A stretch of 64,000 bases of DNA from Chroococcidiopsis sp. CCMEE 29 (GTDB lineage: Bacteria; Cyanobacteriota; Cyanobacteriia; Cyanobacteriales; Chroococcidiopsidaceae): NCBI RefSeq assembly GCF_023558375.1, contig NZ_CP083761.1, forward strand, positions 3,916,001 to 3,980,000, written 5' to 3'. This document shows positions 1-8,348 of the stretch, piece after piece. A program made the translations under genes and the position numbers. Under the pieces are notes generated by a model. It saw only the letters and a list, made by a program, of their open reading frames with translations. It had not been told where the DNA came from and ran no database searches. Position 1 is the first letter of the stretch. Each line of letters opens with the position of its first letter.

Positions 1-1
1 T

Positions 2-2374
2 GGTAAGGTTGAACCAGCTGACCTAGCTCAGCAGTTGACAGCAGCTGGGTTCAAGACTCAATCCCGATCCTCTCAAGCAGAAGTATCTGGTACAGCAGCG
101 GATACATCTACTCCATCAGACCCGGCTGAGCGACAGCGCCAAGAGATGCATTCGGCAATCTGGCAGTTAGGTGTGGCAGGTGGCTTACTGATCCTCTCCA
201 GCATCGGACATTTGAGCCAGTGGGGTGGTCCAGAACTCCCAGTTTTGACTAACATTTGGTTTCACTGCGGATTAGCAACAGCAACGCTGCTGGGACCAGG
301 ACGCTCAATCTTGCTGGATGGCTGGCGCGGATTGCGACTCAATGCGCCTAATATGAACACTTTAGTCGGGCTGGGTACATTGACGGCATACACTGCTAGT
401 TTAGTCGCTCTAGTTTTTCCCCAATTGGGTTGGGAGTGCTTCTTTGACGAGCCAGTGATGCTACTGGGTTTTATCCTGCTGGGTAGGACTCTGGAAAAAC
501 AAGCTAGAGGTAGGGCAGCGGCAGCTTTTAGGAATTTGCTAGCGCTTCAACCACAGGTTGCCCGCTTGATTCCTGACCCCGAGAAAGTTGCTACCTCCGG
601 ACAGTCCAGCGTAGAAATTCCCGCTGCTCATGTGCGGGTAGGGGAATGGTTACAGGTTTTAGCCGGAGAAAAAATTCCAGTCGATGGTGAGGTAGTCGTT
701 GGGCAGACTACGGTGGATGAATCAATGCTGACTGGAGAAGCGATGCCAGTGATGAAGCAACCGGGAGATTCGGTCGTGGCTGGAACCCTAAATCAGACAG
801 GGGCGATCGCTATCCGAGCGACTCGTACAGGCAAAGATACAACCCTAGCTCGAATTGTGGCGCTAGTAGAAGCCGCCCAAACCCGCAAAGCTCCGGTGCA
901 GAGATTAGCAGATACAGTAGCTGGCTACTTTACCTACGGTGTGTTGGCAACTGCAGCCTTAACGTTTGTGTTTTGGTACTTTATCGGCACCCAAGTTTGG
1001 CCTGATGTCTTGTCGGTTGGGCATTGGTCTGATTCTCAACACCTGACACTTCACACCCAACATCTGGCACACACTACCCATACACTACAACCCTCGCCGT
1101 TGCTATTGAGCTTAAAGCTAGCGATCGCAGTGATGGTAGTTGCCTGTCCCTGTGCGATGGGACTTGCTACACCGACAGCCATTCTAGTCGGTACTGGAGT
1201 GGGAGCAGAACGAGGTCTATTAATCAAAGGTGGCGATGTTCTAGAACGGGTACACCACTTAGATACAGTCGTGTTTGACAAAACCGGCACCCTCACCACA
1301 GGTCATCCTACGGTTACTGATATTATCCCGATTTCCGAATACAGGAGTGAGGGGCGAGAGGCGAGAGGCGAGGGGCGAGGGATGACCCCCCTTGCCTCCC
1401 CTGCCCTTCTCCAACTAGCGGCGGCGGCAGAAAGCGGTACTTGTCATCCCCTGGCAGCAGCAATTCAGCAGGAAGTCCAGCAGCGAGGTTTATCCATTCC
1501 AACTGCTTCAGAGTTTCACACAGAGCCAGGGCTGGGAATATCTGCTCTAGTGGAAGGTGAGCAGGTAGTGCTGGGTAACTGGGATTGGTTAACTCAGCAA
1601 GGAATTTTGATTGGTGAAACTGAACAGGCGCAGGCGCAAGCATTGGCAGCAGAGGGAAAAACAGCGGTTTACGTCGCAGCAGGTAGTAAGCTAGCTGGAT
1701 TGATTGCCGTGACGGATACCCTGAGACCAGATGCCAAAGCAGCAGTTGAGAGTTTGCAGCAGATGGGTTTACGGGTGATGATCCTAACTGGGGATAGACC
1801 AGAGGCGGCTAGTGCGATCGCTCAACAGTTAGATCTCAATCCAGATGATATCTTGGCAGGTGTCCGCCCGGATGGCAAAGCTGCAGCTATCCAATCTCTC
1901 CAAGAGCCAAAGCAAGGCAACAGGAGCGTGGGGGCGCAGAGGAAATTTCCTCATCTAAAATCTAAAATCCAAAATCCAAAATCGGTTGTGGCAATGGTAG
2001 GTGATGGCATCAATGATGCCCCAGCACTTTCCCAGGCTGATGTGGGAATTGCCCTACAAGCTGGAACAGACGTGGCAATGGAAACAGCTGAGATTGTATT
2101 AATGCGCGATCAATTGATTGATGTAGTAGAAGCAATCCAGCTTAGTCGTGCCACCTTCAATAAAATCCGCCAGAACTTATTCTGGGCGTTTGCTTATAAT
2201 ACACTCGGAATTCCCATCGCTGCTGGTGTTTTGTTGCCAATCTCCGGCTTTGTCCTGAGTCCAGCTGCTGCCGGTGGTTTAATGGCATTTAGTTCTGTCA
2301 GTGTGGTGACAAACTCCCTTCTACTGCGCCGTTTAAGGAATAGACCTTATAAAAGCAAATCGGGGTTAAACTAA
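2..2374 (+). CDS. Heavy-metal (copper-type) P1B ATPase, 5' end outside the window
   Basis: Membrane pump that moves Cu(I) or a similar soft metal, driven by ATP through a phospho-aspartate intermediate. The frame is open from base 2 and reads [17 protein letters not shown], like the end of an N-terminal HMA metal-binding domain, so the TTG at 35 is not the true start. Visible in order: transmembrane helices, the TGE actuator motif near nt 730, the metal-binding CPC in [14 protein letters not shown] near nt 1140, DKTGTLT near nt 1278, the HP motif near nt 1445 and [10 protein letters not shown] near nt 2000. A His-rich stretch (about nt 1035-1085) lies before the CPC helix. Two low-complexity insertions, at about nt 1341-1405 and 1912-1985, match intergenic repeat families and interrupt the nucleotide-binding region without breaking the frame. 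Family is certain; metal specificity (CtaA- or PacS-like) is inferred from CPC. Confidence 0.93.
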   Translation, partial: GKVEPADLAQQLTAAGFKTQSRSSQAEVSGTAADTSTPSDPAERQRQEMHSAIWQLGVAGGLLILSSIGHLSQWGGPELPVLTNIWFHCGLATATLLGPGRSILLDGWRGLRLNAPNMNTLVGLGTLTAYTASLVALVFPQLGWECFFDEPVMLLGFILLGRTLEKQARGRAAAAFRNLLALQPQVARLIPDPEKVATSGQSSVEIPAAHVRVGEWLQVLAGEKIPVDGEVVVGQTTVDESMLTGEAMPVMKQPGDSVVAGTLNQTGAIAIRATRTGKDTTLARIVALVEAAQTRKAPVQRLADTVAGYFTYGVLATAALTFVFWYFIGTQVWPDVLSVGHWSDSQHLTLHTQHLAHTTHTLQPSPLLLSLKLAIAVMVVACPCAMGLATPTAILVGTGVGAERGLLIKGGDVLERVHHLDTVVFDKTGTLTTGHPTVTDIIPISEYRSEGREARGEGRGMTPLASPALLQLAAAAESGTCHPLAAAIQQEVQQRGLSIPTASEFHTEPGLGISALVEGEQVVLGNWDWLTQQGILIGETEQAQAQALAAEGKTAVYVAAGSKLAGLIAVTDTLRPDAKAAVESLQQMGLRVMILTGDRPEAASAIAQQLDLNPDDILAGVRPDGKAAAIQSLQEPKQGNRSVGAQRKFPHLKSKIQNPKSVVAMVGDGINDAPALSQADVGIALQAGTDVAMETAEIVLMRDQLIDVVEAIQLSRATFNKIRQNLFWAFAYNTLGIPIAAGVLLPISGFVLSPAAAGGLMAFSSVSVVTNSLLLRRLRNRPYKSKSGLN
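1341..1405. repeat. In-frame STRR-like repeat inside the P-ATPase gene
   Basis: Heptamer-like units of the form gaggggcgagaggcgag, followed by a pyrimidine-rich arm (cccttgcctcccctgcc). The same kind of sequence occurs between genes at about 52918-52996 and 61590-61622. Here it is translated as roughly [15 protein letters not shown] plus a few residues, between the DKTGTLT and HP motifs. Confidence 0.75.
1942..1985. repeat. In-frame copy of the 'aaatctaaaatccaaaat' repeat inside the P-ATPase gene
   Basis: The sequence aaaatctaaaatccaaaatc is a dispersed intergenic element here, seen also near 15293, 20836, 24180, 29868, 31008 and 59278. In this copy it is translated as [10 protein letters not shown], just before [10 protein letters not shown], where other P1B ATPases normally run directly from the GKAA-x-IQ-x-L segment into the [10 protein letters not shown] segment. 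Confidence 0.75.
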
Positions 2375-2474
2375 GTCAATAATGAGTCCAAATGTGGTTG
2401 AGAAACAGGTACCTACAGAGCGTGCCTAGGATCTGGAGTATCAACGACTTGAACGATTTACCAACCCATTTTCA

Positions 2475-2897
2475 ATGGCTTCACAACCCAAGCAGAACCA
2501 TCTACTAATTATAGAAGACGATCAAGGGCGTAAGGAACTTATTCTAGACGGTCCTATCTATTCTATTGGCAGAGATCCCCGCTGCGATATCCGCCTGTTC
2601 TCGCAATTTGTTTCTCGCCGCCATGCAACATTAGTCCGGCTGCCACGAGCAGACGGTAGCTCCTACTATCGCATTGTTGATGGCGATTCCAAAGGTAAAC
2701 CTAGTGCCAATGGAGTGCTGATTAATGGTCGCAAAATCCCTGCTCACGACCTGATAGATGAAGACGAAATAGTCTTTGGTCCACAAGTGCGGGCGATTTA
2801 TTACCTACTACAGCGAGACACAATTCCCTCGGGACCACTGGACGAGTATGATGTAACGCTGATCGGTCCTAACATGATGCCTGATTTTGATGAGTAG
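2475..2897 (+). CDS. FHA-domain protein
   Basis: A 140-residue protein consisting almost entirely of one forkhead-associated domain, which binds phosphothreonine peptides. The conserved residues are visible: GR in SIGRDPRCDIRL (about residue 29), SRRH in FVSRRHATL (about residue 47) and the N-G pair in SANGVLINGRKI (about residue 75). The acidic C-terminus follows the domain. The ATG at 2475 fits the domain boundary. Cyanobacteria have many such single-domain proteins, probably adaptors for Ser/Thr kinase signalling; the partner cannot be told from the context, since it follows the P-ATPase by about 100 bp with no kinase nearby. Confidence 0.9.
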   Translation: MASQPKQNHLLIIEDDQGRKELILDGPIYSIGRDPRCDIRLFSQFVSRRHATLVRLPRADGSSYYRIVDGDSKGKPSANGVLINGRKIPAHDLIDEDEIVFGPQVRAIYYLLQRDTIPSGPLDEYDVTLIGPNMMPDFDE

Positions 2898-2947
2898 AAT
2901 ACCCTTGATTAACTAATTTGCCTGATTTAAGAGCCGAACTTATTCAG

Positions 2948-3286
2948 CTACACTTCAACAAATTGCCAATGGCGGTTCTCTATGATCGCCTGATTCACCA
3001 GTTCAAAAATTTGGTGGCAGTGGTTATCAACTTGAAGTGGTAGTTCCTCATTTTTAATTACCAAGTTCAGGCGTGTTGCTGTTTCAGTCGCTGTAGTTTT
3101 ATCAATCAGCACTTCTACTGTCACCAGCTTGGAGAAGGAAACTTGACCAGGCTGTTCGCGTGCCATCATGTAGTCACCCGTGTCATAGATAATATCTAAA
3201 TTGCAGGATTGCAAAACTTCTACAAGCAGTTGCCGGAGACTGTCAACGTCAACTGTAACAGTGAAAGAACAAGTATAACGAGCCAT
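2948..3286 (-). CDS. Conserved hypothetical protein, 112 aa
   Basis: I do not recognise a named family. The protein is small and soluble, begins MARYTCSFTVTVDVDSLRQL and has alternating beta/alpha character with no membrane segment or signal peptide. A GTG two codons further upstream is possible, but the ATG at 3286 has an AGGGG-like ribosome site close by. It lies alone on the minus strand between the FHA gene and tmk, facing away from tmk across a 97-bp divergent spacer. It is probably a real gene because of coding-like composition and a good start. Function unknown. Confidence 0.65.
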   Translation of the reverse strand: MARYTCSFTVTVDVDSLRQLLVEVLQSCNLDIIYDTGDYMMAREQPGQVSFSKLVTVEVLIDKTTATETATRLNLVIKNEELPLQVDNHCHQIFELVNQAIIENRHWQFVEV

Positions 3287-3383
3287 AAGCACCCCTAGCC
3301 TTAGAACACTAAGTGCGATTCTATAATACCGAACCTATGGGATGTAGACAGCTCAAAAATTAATCAAGGCTAAATTATCAGGC

Positions 3384-4070
3384 ATGGGTGGCAAACTGAT
3401 TGTATTTGAAGGTGTAGAAGGCTGCGGTAAAACAACGCAAATCCAGCAATTGCGGGAATGGCTTCAAAGTGTCTATTCTCAGGCTGCGCCGATTCCAGTG
3501 GTCGCATCTCATGAACCAGGTGGGACGGAATTGGGATTAAAGCTGCGTAGTTTGTTACTGGGAGATGGCACTGGCAAACCAATTCACGACTCGGCTGAAC
3601 TATTGTTATTTGCTGCTGATCGAGCACAGCACGTTGAGGAGGTGCTGAAGCCACAGCTAGCATTAGGAGCGATTGTTTTGTGCGATCGCTATACCGATTC
3701 AACCGTTGCCTACCAAGGTTATGGTCGGGGTCTGAGTCTCCCTTTAATTGATCGGCTTAACTCTATCGCCACCGGTGGGCTGGAAAGTGACCTAACTATC
3801 TGGTTGGATGTGGATGTTGAGGTGAGTTTAGTACGGACGCGAGGACGGGGAGTAGCTGACCGCATTGAGCAAGAAACATTAGCGTTTCATCGCCGAGTGC
3901 AGCAGGGATACACACAGCTAGCCCAAACTCATCCAAAGCGGATTGTCAGGGTAGATGCCAGTTTAAGTGAGGCAGATGTGCAACAGCAAATTCAGGCAAT
4001 TTTGGCTCAAAGGTTAGCCCAATGGAATGAGGGGCATAGGGTTTTGCCCTTCTCGGAGAGTGGGGCGTAG
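3384..4070 (+). CDS. tmk: Thymidylate kinase
   Basis: Phosphorylates dTMP to dTDP with ATP. The P-loop FEGVEGCGKTTQ lies at residues 7-18, the DR-Y motif is seen in CDRYTDSTVAYQGYGRG (about residues 107-123), and the LID region follows GRGVADRIEQE. The length of 228 residues is slightly above the usual 205-215, because the last dozen residues (about EGHRVLPFSESGA) come from a dispersed repeat spanning the gene's end rather than from the kinase fold. holB starts 36 bp downstream on the same strand, the usual tmk-holB arrangement, so the two are probably co-transcribed. Confidence 0.96.
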   Translation: MGGKLIVFEGVEGCGKTTQIQQLREWLQSVYSQAAPIPVVASHEPGGTELGLKLRSLLLGDGTGKPIHDSAELLLFAADRAQHVEEVLKPQLALGAIVLCDRYTDSTVAYQGYGRGLSLPLIDRLNSIATGGLESDLTIWLDVDVEVSLVRTRGRGVADRIEQETLAFHRRVQQGYTQLAQTHPKRIVRVDASLSEADVQQQIQAILAQRLAQWNEGHRVLPFSESGA

Positions 4071-4104
4071 ACGCGCAAGCGGCTTCTTGAAGAGTGGGAC
4101 GAGG
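4028..4104. repeat. Dispersed repeat spanning the end of tmk and start of holB
   Basis: The GC-rich segment holds the units cttctcggagagtggggcg and cttcttgaagagtgggacga. A related unit lies at about 6281-6317 (cccttcccgaagagtaggac). It supplies the tmk stop codon, the C-terminal tail of Tmk and the leader of holB, including the purine-rich tract used as its ribosome site. Confidence 0.55.
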
Positions 4105-4105
4105 G

Positions 4106-5089
4106 ATGAGAATGAATTATTTTGCACCACTGGTAGGGCAAACCCAAGCAGTAGAGCTACTAACTCAGGCAGTAATACAAAACCGGGTTGCCCCAGCTTA
4201 CCTATTTACGGGTGCTGATGGAGTGGGACGAAGTTTAGCCGCTAGATGCTTTGTTGAATATTTGTTCTGTGCCCATATTCCAGCATTCAAGCAGCAGCAG
4301 GTGCAGCACCGCTTGCAATTAGGCAACCACCCTGACTTGCTGTGGGTACAACCAACCTATCTTCACCAAGGACAGCGGCTCTCTGCCACTGAAGCAGCGG
4401 CTGCTGGATTGAAGCGCAAAGCTCCGCCTGCGATTAGGATCGAGCAAATTCGAGAAATTGCTCAGTTTCTGAGCCGTTCTCCCTTGGAAGCACCGCGTTC
4501 GGTAGTGGTACTGGAGCAAGCCGAAACAATGGCAGAAGCAGCAGCAAATGCCTTATTGAAAACACTAGAAGAACCAGGAAAGGCAACTTTGATTTTAATT
4601 GCTCCAGCAGCTGAAGCTTTGTTACCAACCCTAGTATCGCGCTGTCAGCGCATTCCTTTTTATCGCCTAAACCCTGATGCAATGGCTCAAGTTTTGCGCC
4701 AAACTAGTCATGGAGAAATTTTGAGCCAGCCGTCAGTGTTAGCGATCGCTCAGGGTAGTCCAGGAGAAGCGATCGCCTCTTGGCAGCAACTTCAAGCGAT
4801 TCCAGCTGATTTGCTCCAGTCCATCACTCAGTTGCCCAAGTCTCTAGGCGATGCACTTGAACTAGCCCGTCAAATTGATAAAACTCTAGATACTGCAGCC
4901 CAACTGTGGTTAGTGGATTATCTACAACACTCTTACTGGCAGCAGTTTTTACTAGGAGCAATTGAGCGATCGCCCCTGGAACAACTGGAAAAAGCTCGTA
5001 GATATTTACTGAGTTACGCTCAACCGCGATTAGTTTGGGAAGTGACGCTGCTAGAGTTAAGCCAACTTAGCCTACGAGTTCTCAGCTAA
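4106..5089 (+). CDS. holB: DNA polymerase III delta' subunit
   Basis: Clamp-loader AAA+ subunit that helps load the sliding clamp at replication forks. The protein opens MRMNYFAPLVGQTQAVELL, the typical box II start, followed by a degenerate P-loop (GADGVGRS, with Arg in place of the usual Lys, as expected for the ATP-inactive delta' subunit), a DnaX-like sensor region and LLKTLEEPGKATLILI with SRCQRIPF. A GTG at 4094 and an ATG at 4112 are other possible starts; 4106 or 4112 best fits the domain edge and the GAGGG just upstream. It follows tmk on the same strand. Confidence 0.92.
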   Translation: MRMNYFAPLVGQTQAVELLTQAVIQNRVAPAYLFTGADGVGRSLAARCFVEYLFCAHIPAFKQQQVQHRLQLGNHPDLLWVQPTYLHQGQRLSATEAAAAGLKRKAPPAIRIEQIREIAQFLSRSPLEAPRSVVVLEQAETMAEAAANALLKTLEEPGKATLILIAPAAEALLPTLVSRCQRIPFYRLNPDAMAQVLRQTSHGEILSQPSVLAIAQGSPGEAIASWQQLQAIPADLLQSITQLPKSLGDALELARQIDKTLDTAAQLWLVDYLQHSYWQQFLLGAIERSPLEQLEKARRYLLSYAQPRLVWEVTLLELSQLSLRVLS

Positions 5090-5099
5090 GTTTTAGAGA

Positions 5100-5873
5100 T
5101 TAAAACTGATCCTTCATTCCCCGTAGTCGGGCAAAAGTTTGTACTGGGTCTTGACTTTTCACAGCTGATTGTAATGCAGGCTGGTTCCACCGTAAAAACG
5201 GGTTTGTGCGCTTCTCTAAGCCCAAGATTGAGGGTATAGTTGCCTCAGACCGGCTACGAGCCGCTTTAACTTCAGCAAAACGAGATTGTAGTTCTGTGTT
5301 ACTGCTATCAACTGTAAGAGCAAATTGCAGATTTTTCAGGGTGTATTCGTGGGCGCACCAAACTCGTGTATCATTCGGTAAATTTCGCAGTTTACTCAAA
5401 GATTCAACCATTTGAGCGGGTGTACCTTCAAATAACCGACCACAACCGCCAGCAAATAAGGTGTCACCGCAGAATAGTTCTCCTGTGTCTCCAGCCGCTG
5501 TAGGAGGAAAGTAGTAAGCAATGTGGGCACGGGTATGTCCAGGAACGAATAAGACTTCAGCCCAGCGGTCGGCAAACTGAACGCGATCGCCTTCTTGCAA
5601 AAACACCTGCTGTCCAGGAATTCTCCCTCGATCCTCTGCTCCGCCGTAAACTTTAACTTGCCTAAAGTGTTGGATCAATTGCCGATTGCCGCCTACATGG
5701 TCGTTGTGATGGTGGGTATTAAATATTGCCACCAACTCTGCTCCCAAATCTTTTAGTTGCTTTAGAACTGGCTCAGCTTCAGCTGGATCGACAACTGCTG
5801 CAACATTTTGTTTAGGCTCATGCAGCAAAAAGATGTAATTGTCAGAAAGTGCCTGAAGACGATGGATCTGCAT
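5100..5873 (-). CDS. gloB: Hydroxyacylglutathione hydrolase (glyoxalase II)
   Basis: Hydrolyses S-lactoylglutathione to lactate and glutathione in methylglyoxal detoxification. It is a metallo-beta-lactamase fold enzyme: the dinuclear metal site is seen in [14 protein letters not shown] (about residues 50-63), [12 protein letters not shown] (about 110) and [19 protein letters not shown] (about 134), with the later metal ligand in CAHEYT. The length of 257 residues is normal. It starts [17 protein letters not shown], the classic GloB N-terminus. It converges on holB, with a gap of 10 bp between the two stop codons. Confidence 0.95.
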   Translation of the reverse strand: MQIHRLQALSDNYIFLLHEPKQNVAAVVDPAEAEPVLKQLKDLGAELVAIFNTHHHNDHVGGNRQLIQHFRQVKVYGGAEDRGRIPGQQVFLQEGDRVQFADRWAEVLFVPGHTRAHIAYYFPPTAAGDTGELFCGDTLFAGGCGRLFEGTPAQMVESLSKLRNLPNDTRVWCAHEYTLKNLQFALTVDSSNTELQSRFAEVKAARSRSEATIPSILGLEKRTNPFLRWNQPALQSAVKSQDPVQTFARLRGMKDQF

Positions 5874-5886
5874 TTTAAAATTATTT

Positions 5887-6258
5887 CTAGCGCCAGGAGT
5901 CTATATCTATAGATTGGAAGCCTTCTCGTTCTACTAAAGAAAGCATACTTCCTAGTTGCAACCAAATCAGTAAGCCAATTAGTAAAGTCAGTGGGATAGC
6001 AACTGCATAGGAAAGCCAATTAGGGAAGCCAAAAACTTCTAAACCTGAAGAAAGAAACAAACCCACGCCAGCAGAAATTCCCAGAAATGGCAGTATCAAT
6101 TGTGCGGTCGGTAATTTACTCAGCCTGTTAGCAGCGCGATCGCTTGCCCATTTCTGCACAATTTGTTTCAGCGTTGCTGCAAATGCTGCACCAGACGTTA
6201 AAGCAACTAATATGCCAGCCACTAACAGGAAATACGGGGGTTCTGGAAAGTAGGACAT
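5887..6258 (-). CDS. Conserved membrane protein, 123 aa
   Basis: Not a family I can name. Three hydrophobic segments are evident: residues about 9-30, 54-75 and 82-104. They are separated by a short basic loop with [20 protein letters not shown], and the C-terminus ([14 protein letters not shown]) is polar. This fits a small inner- or thylakoid-membrane protein. It lies 13 bp upstream of gloB on the same strand and may be co-transcribed with it. Confidence 0.7.
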   Translation of the reverse strand: MSYFPEPPYFLLVAGILVALTSGAAFAATLKQIVQKWASDRAANRLSKLPTAQLILPFLGISAGVGLFLSSGLEVFGFPNWLSYAVAIPLTLLIGLLIWLQLGSMLSLVEREGFQSIDIDSWR

Positions 6259-6346
6259 GAAGAACTCCTGATTAAAGGATGTAGGGCGAAGCCCTTCCCG
6301 AAGAGTAGGACGAAGTAAAAATTTTAACCTTCAGCCCTTAGCCTTC

Positions 6347-8059
6347 TTAGTGTTTACCTTGAAATACTCTCAGAGAAAGCACTGCTGCTGGTATGATTGC
6401 AGCTGTTTGTTCTTTAGATAAGTTTGTTAAAGCTCCAACCGCAGCGTCAAGCAAGCGAGCAGGCTTCAATTCATCCTTAACCAAGTTCCAGAGACGTTGG
6501 ACTTCTTCGGTATGGAGACGGTCATCTTCGGTGAGAGCTAAAACTAACTGCTGCCGGAGAAACTTACCTTCATCCGAGAGGAAATACTGCAAACCTAGTT
6601 GGGCTGTAGGCAGCAAATCGAAGTTTTCATCCGAGCGGGCGATCGCAATCAATTCTTCCAACCGCTGCCACTGGAATTTACCATCTTTAAACAACACATT
6701 TAGCAGCCGTCGTCGCAGTTCTGGAGTTTCCCCCTTGAGCAGTCGCCGCGCCACATATGGATATGACACCTCGACAATTTTGAAATTGGGGTTGAGGCTC
6801 AGGGCGATACCTTCCTGCGTTACCAAGGAACGAATAATCAGGGCAAACTTCGCTGGCACACGGAAAGGGTACTCGTACATCAACCCTGAGAAGGAGTCAG
6901 TGATGCTTTTAAAGTTAAAATCTCGCACGCTTTTGCCAATCGCATTCCCGAGTACAACTTCGAGTGCTGGCACGATGGGGCAAATATCTGTGTCTGGAGT
7001 TAGAAACCCTAGCTTCACCAAGTCTTCAGCTATCTCTGTGTAGTCTTTATTAACTAGATGTACAATTGCATCTACCAAAGTTTCTTTCGTGAATTCATCC
7101 AGCTGATCCATCATGCCAAAGTCAATGTATGCCATCCGACCATCAGGCATAGCAAACAAATTGCCTGGATGGGGGTCAGCATGGAAGAACCCGTGTTCCA
7201 GCAGTTGTTGCAGACCCGCTGTTACGCCAATTTCGATTAAGGTATCAGTGTCAAGTCCTGCTTCTTGAATGCGTTGAGTATCCGTGAGCTTAAATCCGTT
7301 AATCCACTCTAAGGTAAGGACACGGGGGCTGGTGTAGCGCCAGTAAATAGCTGGAACTTTGACATGGGGATCGTTACGGAAGTTAGTGGCAAATTTTTCA
7401 GCGTTCCGACCTTCGTTGAGATAATCAATCTCCTCAAACAACTTGGTGCCAAACTCGTCTACGATCATCGTCAGGTCGTGACCGAGATTTAGGGGAAGCC
7501 AAGGAGCCAACCATCCCGCTGCCCACCGGATCAAATAGAGGTCGAGTGTCAATAGAGGACGCAAGTTGGGGCGTTGCACCTTTACCGCGACTTCTTCACC
7601 GCTGTGGAGACGTGCTCGGTATACTTGACCCAGACTAGCAGCAGCAACCGGCTCAGTCGAAATTTGACTAAAGATGTCTTTAATGGAGCGAGCTAATTCA
7701 GTTTCAATTGTCTGGAAGGCGATCGCATTATCAAAGGATGGCAGTTGGTCTTGCAGTTTGACAAGTTCGTCTAAAAAATCTTTCCTTACCAGGTCAGGTC
7801 TTGTGGAGAGGGCTTGACCGATTTTGATAAACGTGGGACCAAGACGGGTGAGAATTTCCCTCAGCCGGGCAGCTCGTCTTAACTTGTTCTGCTCAACTTG
7901 ATTTTGCCATTCGTCCCACTTCAGACCCAGAATAAATCCAGCAAACAACCAGATAATTCTAAAAGCTCGCCATAAAAGTAGCCAAGGACGGTAGCGGTAG
8001 TGTTGAGCGATCGCTTCCGCATCATAACGCCTTAGCTGAGCAAGTTGATACTGACCCAC
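6347..8059 (-). CDS. ABC1/AarF/UbiB-family atypical kinase
   Basis: Protein of the UbiB/ADCK ATPase family, which in cyanobacteria and plastids acts in prenylquinone and tocopherol metabolism at membranes. The family signature KxGQ is in FIKIGQALSTRPD (about residue 77), followed by AAASLGQVYRA (the Ala-rich loop replacing the kinase G-loop), AVKVQRPNL with the VAVK lysine, HADPHPGNLFAMPDG and YIDFGMMD. The length of 570 residues is typical. The start MGQYQLAQLRRYDAEAIAQHY resembles other cyanobacterial members. The substrate is unknown; the neighbours give no clue. Confidence 0.92.
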   Translation of the reverse strand: MGQYQLAQLRRYDAEAIAQHYRYRPWLLLWRAFRIIWLFAGFILGLKWDEWQNQVEQNKLRRAARLREILTRLGPTFIKIGQALSTRPDLVRKDFLDELVKLQDQLPSFDNAIAFQTIETELARSIKDIFSQISTEPVAAASLGQVYRARLHSGEEVAVKVQRPNLRPLLTLDLYLIRWAAGWLAPWLPLNLGHDLTMIVDEFGTKLFEEIDYLNEGRNAEKFATNFRNDPHVKVPAIYWRYTSPRVLTLEWINGFKLTDTQRIQEAGLDTDTLIEIGVTAGLQQLLEHGFFHADPHPGNLFAMPDGRMAYIDFGMMDQLDEFTKETLVDAIVHLVNKDYTEIAEDLVKLGFLTPDTDICPIVPALEVVLGNAIGKSVRDFNFKSITDSFSGLMYEYPFRVPAKFALIIRSLVTQEGIALSLNPNFKIVEVSYPYVARRLLKGETPELRRRLLNVLFKDGKFQWQRLEELIAIARSDENFDLLPTAQLGLQYFLSDEGKFLRQQLVLALTEDDRLHTEEVQRLWNLVKDELKPARLLDAAVGALTNLSKEQTAAIIPAAVLSLRVFQGKH

Positions 8060-8348
8060 GCCTTAATTTGCCTCTTGCAACTGAGATCTTTACTTTGGTG
8101 TTTTCTAAGGAGCGCGACGAACCACAAGCCAGTTACGACTAAAATTTAGTGGTCGTTTTCCATCTAAAACATTTAATTTTTAGCATTTCCAGGCAGCCAT
8201 TTAGCTGCATCAGCTAAATGGACTAACTGTTGCTTTTTATCTTTTTTAATTATATTAAATAAAAGTACAAAGAATTTATTAAGAAAGATTAAGGGGGAGA
8301 GCCAAAAGGCTGAATTTACACTTCATACTTTGATTGCTCCCCTGCACC
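8060..8348. other. Intergenic spacer with a perfect hairpin
   Basis: AT-rich spacer between the UbiB-like gene and the aminopeptidase gene, both on the minus strand. It holds a perfect 11-bp stem with a 3-base loop at 8197-8221 (CCATTTAGCTG / CAGCTAAATGG). No T-run follows on the minus strand, so it is not a textbook terminator for the aminopeptidase gene. Otherwise I see nothing coding here. Confidence 0.6.

Noticed and set aside
6393..7043. 216-codon frame opposite the UbiB-like gene
   Set aside because: Ser/Arg-rich shadow frame with no motif; the opposite strand has all UbiB motifs.
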